From Diphasiastrum complanatum (lineage: Eukaryota; Streptophyta; Lycopodiopsida; Lycopodiales; Lycopodiaceae), in contig CM055109.1 of NCBI GenBank assembly GCA_029204225.1, forward strand, positions 37,236,991 through 37,300,990: a stretch of DNA of 64,000 nt. The letters run 5' to 3'. The notes beneath the pieces are model-generated. The model saw only the letters and a program-made list of their open reading frames with translations, did not search any database and was not told the DNA's origin. A program made the position numbers and the translations under genes. Below are positions 53,956 through 60,195 of the stretch, in pieces; position 1 is the stretch's first letter, and every line of letters starts with the position of its first letter.

Positions 53956-56900
53956 GGTCAAGCAGGGTTCCGCGCTCATTATTCCACTACAGATCACATA
54001 TTCACACTTCGAGCCATCATTGAGGAAGCTAGACACAGGAGAGAAAAGGTTTACTGTTGTTTTGTGGACTTCAGGAAAGCCTTTGATTATGTCCCACGCT
54101 ACTATTGGGGTCAAGCAGGGATGCTCTCTCTCACCAGTTCTCTTTGGATTATATATTGATGAGCTAGAGTAGGTCATGTGGTGGGGACGGTTGTCGCTGG
54201 GAGACATTCTGATTGCCATCCTTCTCTATGCGGATGATGTGGTACTAGTCTCCCGTACCAGAGAGGGATTACAGAGACAGTTGGACTATTTACACACTTT
54301 TTGTAGGGGTGAACCTCTCGAAGACCAAAGTTATGGTCTTCAATACCTCTCGAGCTTTTCATGCAACGCCAGGAGCTTACCTTTGATGGACAGTCCCTAG
54401 AGGTGGTTTCTTCATACACTTACCTGGGTGTGCTCTTCTCTGGTCCTACCTTCAGACTTGGGAAGGGCCACTCTTCCCTAGTCCAGCTGGAGAGATTCTG
54501 CTTTCGTAAGTCTATTCGGGATGCCCCGAGTAAGTGCAGACACCATCGTCACCCCTTCAGCCTTGTATGCGGCAGAGATATGGTGTACAGGACTATCATC
54601 TTCACACTGGTCCAGCATTTCACGCTTACAAACCACCATGTTAGCTCGCATGATCCAAGCGAAGCCCTTGGTTCCCCATGAGATCATCCTTGCGGAGTTT
54701 GCCACCCCCCCTATTCAGATTGAAGCAGCCTTCCAGCTTATCACGTACATCTAGAGAGCCCAGACACTTCCTGATACCGAGCAGAGATATACGCGGATTG
54801 CACTCATGTCCTCTCATCACCTTCAGACTCAGGGATACCGCCTATCATGGTTCTCTCAAGTATCACACTTCCTCATGGAAGCATTTGGTATCACTATCAC
54901 TGATCTCCCTTTGGGTTCACACCAATACATTAGACGTTTTTTATACAGATCATATCTCGACCATACTTGGCCTCACCAACTGGGGGTTAAGTCTGACTAC
55001 TATCAGACTCACTGGGAGTTAAGCCTGACTACTACCAGACTCACTTTTTGGAGCAGGATGCCATTGGTCTTGCAGTTTTACCTCGCTATTTGTCCTCTAG
55101 ACTATCACACGGTCTCCGTTTCACTTTGGGACAATTCAGAGTCTCCTCACATCAGTTGGCTATTGAGACAGGCAGATTCCAGGGTACACCACGAGAGGAG
55201 AGACTATGCCTACTGTGTCCCCTACATGAGATAGAGTCTGAGGAGCATTTCATCTTCAAATGCCCCATATATTATGAGATTAGACTCATAGTCATGCAGC
55301 AGTTCACACTTCTCGCCTTGTCACGAGAGCACACAGTTTTCACCCTCCTAGACAACGTCAGCGATGGTCCATACCTCCTGATACAGCTCGTATTACATCT
55401 TTTTTCAGCAGCAGCACTATATGATACTACTCTACTCCTGGCAGCTATTCTTGCTCCCACATATGGACAGTTGGCAGTTTGTAGTTTACAGTTATATTAC
55501 TCATTTCTCTTTTATGCATAGTTTTTCTTGGAGACGTTTATATACGCTCCCATGGTTTTCACATACTTGACATGTACTCCTTTTGGTCTTATATGCCTTT
55601 TGGCATGGAAAAGACATTAATAGAGCTTTCTTTCTTTCTTTCTTTCTCTCTCTCTCTCTCTCTCGAGCGAAGTTTGCTTCCCCTCCCTTGGTTATCGGTG
55701 CTATGTTCCAGATCATTACCTTTCTTCACAGGATATCAGAGTTAGATACTTCCAGATATGTTGTTGCTGCTCTCACTTCATCCCGCACCATTGCTGGACA
55801 GGGAGCCAAGCATTCTTGGTATGGCAGTGTCTCAGCCCTTCTTCAAACTTGGGGCTTATCTGTACTTGATCTTCCGAGCGGGACCCATGCTTCTATCATA
55901 CAGCAGATTTATCGGAGCTATAGACGCACTATATGGTCACAGCCTGACCCTGATAAGGTCAAGATACATTTCTACGGAACACATCTACTACGGTTGGATA
56001 CTACGGGCATTCCTATCCTTCCAGCATATCTTACACAGCCACTATCTTTTGGTCTGAGGTACCGTATGGGATAGCTTCGAGTCTCTTCTCATCAGCTTGC
56101 TATCGAGACGGGTAGATACACGGACACCCCCAGATTGCAGAGGATATGTCAGCTAAGCTCTCTTTAGGAGGTGAAGGATGAGTTTCATTTCATCTTTTGT
56201 TGTTCAGTATATTATGAGATCAGAGGGCGATACCATTGTTTATACACAGATACTCCTCTCACGCTACGATCCTCCCTCGAGTATCCAGACCCCAGATGTG
56301 TAGGTCTTCCATTGAGAGAGATGTATACTCTACGAGCTTCACTTCTACCTATACTCCCAGAGGGACATCTATATTGCAATATGTTATTTTCCACCGGATA
56401 TATCCTCCCTTTTAGTCAGGGATAGTTCTCCATATATGGATTTGTCTAGAGATATTATTAGGTTCTCGGATAGAGGACATATTTTATTGGTTGGGGACTT
56501 TAATGCCCAGACTGGATCACGTCAGACATCATTTCATGTTGTGGACCAAGATCCTCTACATATTAGGGCATTAGACAGTGATGGGCTTGGGCTTTTGCGA
56601 CATTCTACAGATGAGGACGGGCCGATTACAAATTATTTACAGTACTTTTTACAGTTGGGAGAGGCTCACGAGCTTGCCATTTTTAATGGCATTGACAGGT
56701 GGCTTCCTCCAGTGATTTCACTTGTCATCCTCGCAGCAGTGGCCACAGTGTGGTAGACTACCTCATGGATCACCTTCTCTTCTTCCTCATATCACTACCT
56801 TCACCATTACATGTACTACTCCCTCTGATCATTTTTTTCTCTCTTTCCAATTAGGAACACAGCTCATTGTCGCTTCTATTTCCCAACCATCTTTCCCTCT

Positions 56901-59900
56901 GCCCCACGATATCATTTTGAGACTCCCATACATTCCCATTTATCCGGCTTCTTTCACCTCCCTTCTACATCATTTCCCACACAACTCCACCATTGAACAC
57001 CAGTCTGACTTCCTCACTAATGCCTTACACACTGCAACTTCCCTTTCTTTTCCACCCACAAAATCCAAAACAAAAAATGACTCCTCCAGAGATCTAAGTC
57101 AGCCCTGGTATGATGATGAATGCCGCCAACTTCATAATCAGCTTAAACATGCATATGCCACTTCTCTCCCATCTATACGGGATATAAATCGCACATATAG
57201 TCAAAAGAAGGCCTATGATATCAAAGAAGGGAGACGGCTTATTAACCTTCTCTTAGTTCCTCTTCCGAAGCCTTTTGACGTGAATTCATTTCTCGTACTC
57301 CTCCTCCCACTTTCACTGGTTTACATACTTGGGCAGAATACGCAAAGTCTCTATATATACTATTAACACCACTTCTCCCATTATCATCTCACCCCGTCCT
57401 TCATCCTTCGACCTTTTCACCCCCAACATGATATTTGAATCCATTAAACACCTTAATAGTCGTCGTGCCCATGATATTGAAGGCGAAAGATATACTCTCC
57501 CCCATCCTTTTTGATATTCTTAACCAAGCTGTGATTCAGGGCTTCCCTACCTCCTGGTGTACCAATGTCATACATCCCATTCACAAAGGAGGTAATCCCA
57601 TGAGGCCAGAGAACTATCGCACTATTCTGGTTGGCAATATTATGGCAAACGTTTATGGCTCTGTTCTTCATACGACAATCAGTAGTGAAGCCGAGATCAG
57701 ACGTTTACTGGCCTTGGGACAGGCAGGTTTCCGACCTCATTACTCCACCTCAGATCATATTTTCACCTTGAGGTCTATTATTGAGGAGGCCAGGTCCAGA
57801 CAGGAAGAGGTATACAGTTGTTTAAGGCCTTCAATTCCGAGACACCTTCTTATCCAAAGACTACAGGATCTTGGTTTCCATTCAGATAGTCTTGGCGATT
57901 ATGGGCCTATATGAGAGAGTCATAGGTTGTTTCCGATCTGAGGAGGGCATATCACAGCAAGTTCATAGCACCATTGGAGTGAAGCAGGGATGTTCATTAT
58001 CCCCTACTCTGTTTGGACTTTATATTGATGAGCTAGAGAGGATGATTATGCAAGATGGAGGTGAGGGTTGTACTTTGTGACCTACTGATCTCGATTCTAC
58101 TATATGTCGATGATGTTGTTGAAATAAATGCCTATTTTTCCCCTTAAGGCTTGTATACTTGTAACTTGTAAGTTGTGCATAAGACATGGGGGTAAAACAT
58201 TTATGTACATAGTACAACCCACTTGTGCTAATTAGGCAAGTAATAACAAGTAGGTTGAGGACCCATGTGGGTTCTAGAGCTAGAATTAGCAAGACACCAC
58301 CTCTATACATTACATGCTAAATGTAGCCCGGAGTTTGGAGGGGTTTCCACGCCCTACTACTCTTTGAATAATCATTCAAGTTGTGTGAGCTTTGAAGTCC
58401 TCTCTCTCTTGCTTTTGTGTTCTACTCCATAGCTGGTTTTTTCAAGCTTTCATAGTGTGCTTACTATGCTGTTATGATACTCCATAGCTAGGCCTTGGAA
58501 TTTGTCAAATGTTGCACTCATGTCACGTTCCAGAGAGGGGTTACAGAGACATCTAGACGCTTTATGCTCTTTCTGTTCACGATGGGGTTTGTCTGTGAAC
58601 ATTGCGAAGACCAAAGCTATGGTTGTCAACACATCTCGGACATTCATGCAGCGTCAAGAGCTTCTATGGGATGGCCATCCTTGGGAGGTTGTTTCTTCAT
58701 ACACATACTTGGGGGTCCTCATCTCTGGTCCAATATTTAGTATGAGACACGCCGCTCTTGCCATGCTAGGTATTAGGTAAGGGACACACATCATTGGTCC
58801 AGCTTGAGAGGCTTTGTTTCAGACGATACATACGTGATGCTCCGAGTAAGTGTCGTCTGTTCGATATCATGGTCACACCGACAGTTATGTATGCAGCAGA
58901 GACTTGGTGTATGGGTTTCACTTCCTCTGAGTGGGCTGACATATCTCGACTACAAATTACTATGCTTTCACATATGATTCGAGCGAAACCTTCTGTCCCT
59001 CACCAGATTATACTTGCTGAGTTTGCAGTTCCTCCATTAGAGGTCGAGGCTATTTTTCGGATTGCTCTTTTCCTTCAGAGACTGATGTAGGTGGACAGCA
59101 GAGAGTCCAGATATTCCTATGCGGCCCTTACCTCATCACGGTTAGTCCACAGGTAGGGTTTTCATTTCTCATGGTTTTCTCAGGCAGGAAGGCTACTTGA
59201 CTACATCGGTATTTCTTTATTGTCACTTCCGGAGGACACACATCACCATATCCGTCAGTCTATATACAAATCCTACATATACAGAGTTTGGGAGGGACAG
59301 CTTGGAGTGAAGTCCCTATGCTACAGATCCATCTTTATGGAGACCGACTATACGAGTTGTACTATCTCCCTCAGATATCTAGATGGAGGTTTGTCACATG
59401 GTTTGAGATTTATATTGGGACAATTTATCATCTCATCAGCTACACATTGAGACAGGCTATTTTCATGGACCACCTAGAGAGACTAGAGTTTGTTAGATGT
59501 GTTCACTTGGGGAGATTGAGGACGAAAATCATTTCATTTTCAGATGCCCAGTTTATTATGAGATTAGAGGACGCTACCAAGACTCCTCCAGGTCACTTCA
59601 GGCTTTGATCACATATGAGGATCCTCGCTGTGTAGCTTTGATGAGATGATGCTTTTGAGACGAGACTTAGTCAGTGCTCAGATCGGTATGGATCCCCAGA
59701 CCAATATCACAGACTTCTTTTCCAGACGTAGACAGAGGCCCATCCATATAATCCTGGCTATAAAATTCTCTTCTTAGTTAGCTACCATGTTTTTAGTTAA
59801 GTTGTTTGACGGCATTGATCCATCTGAGCTCCATCTCTTTTGATGTGCTGTTTGGTCTTATATGCCTTAGGGCATGGAAAAGACGTTTAAGGTTACACCC

Positions 59901-60137
59901 CGATTCGAACCGGCCAATTCTTTCCGGTTCTTTCCCGTTCGAACCATCAGGCCAAGTTCGAATCGGAAAACGGTTCGAACCAAAAAAAAAAAAAAAAAAA
60001 ATTCCAAAACGTTTTTTTTGGCTTTTTGAGTTTTTTTTTTTTTAAAATCCGGTTCGAACTAGATTCCGGTTCGAACCGGCTCCGAATGGTTCGAACAGTT
60101 CGAACAGCGGTTCGATGCAACCTTGAAGACGTTAATG

Positions 60138-60195
<58 letters not shown>

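Larger units (their letters stand above)
56426..60190 (+). mobile_element. LINE fragment 8, split by a solo LTR and a MITE
   Basis: Endonuclease with [17 protein letters not shown] (the GDFNA motif of AP-type endonucleases), HPRSSGHSV-like region, RT fingers/palm in frames 56,722-57,366 and 57,435-57,914, [20 protein letters not shown] (58,0xx), RT box YVDD interrupted at 58,117, resuming at 58,508, thumb 58,794-59,090, 3' UTR with hairpin ATGCCTTAGGGCAT (59,862-59,875), MITE, then GAATCTCTCT and the (CT)n tract. Several frameshifts. Confidence 0.88.
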
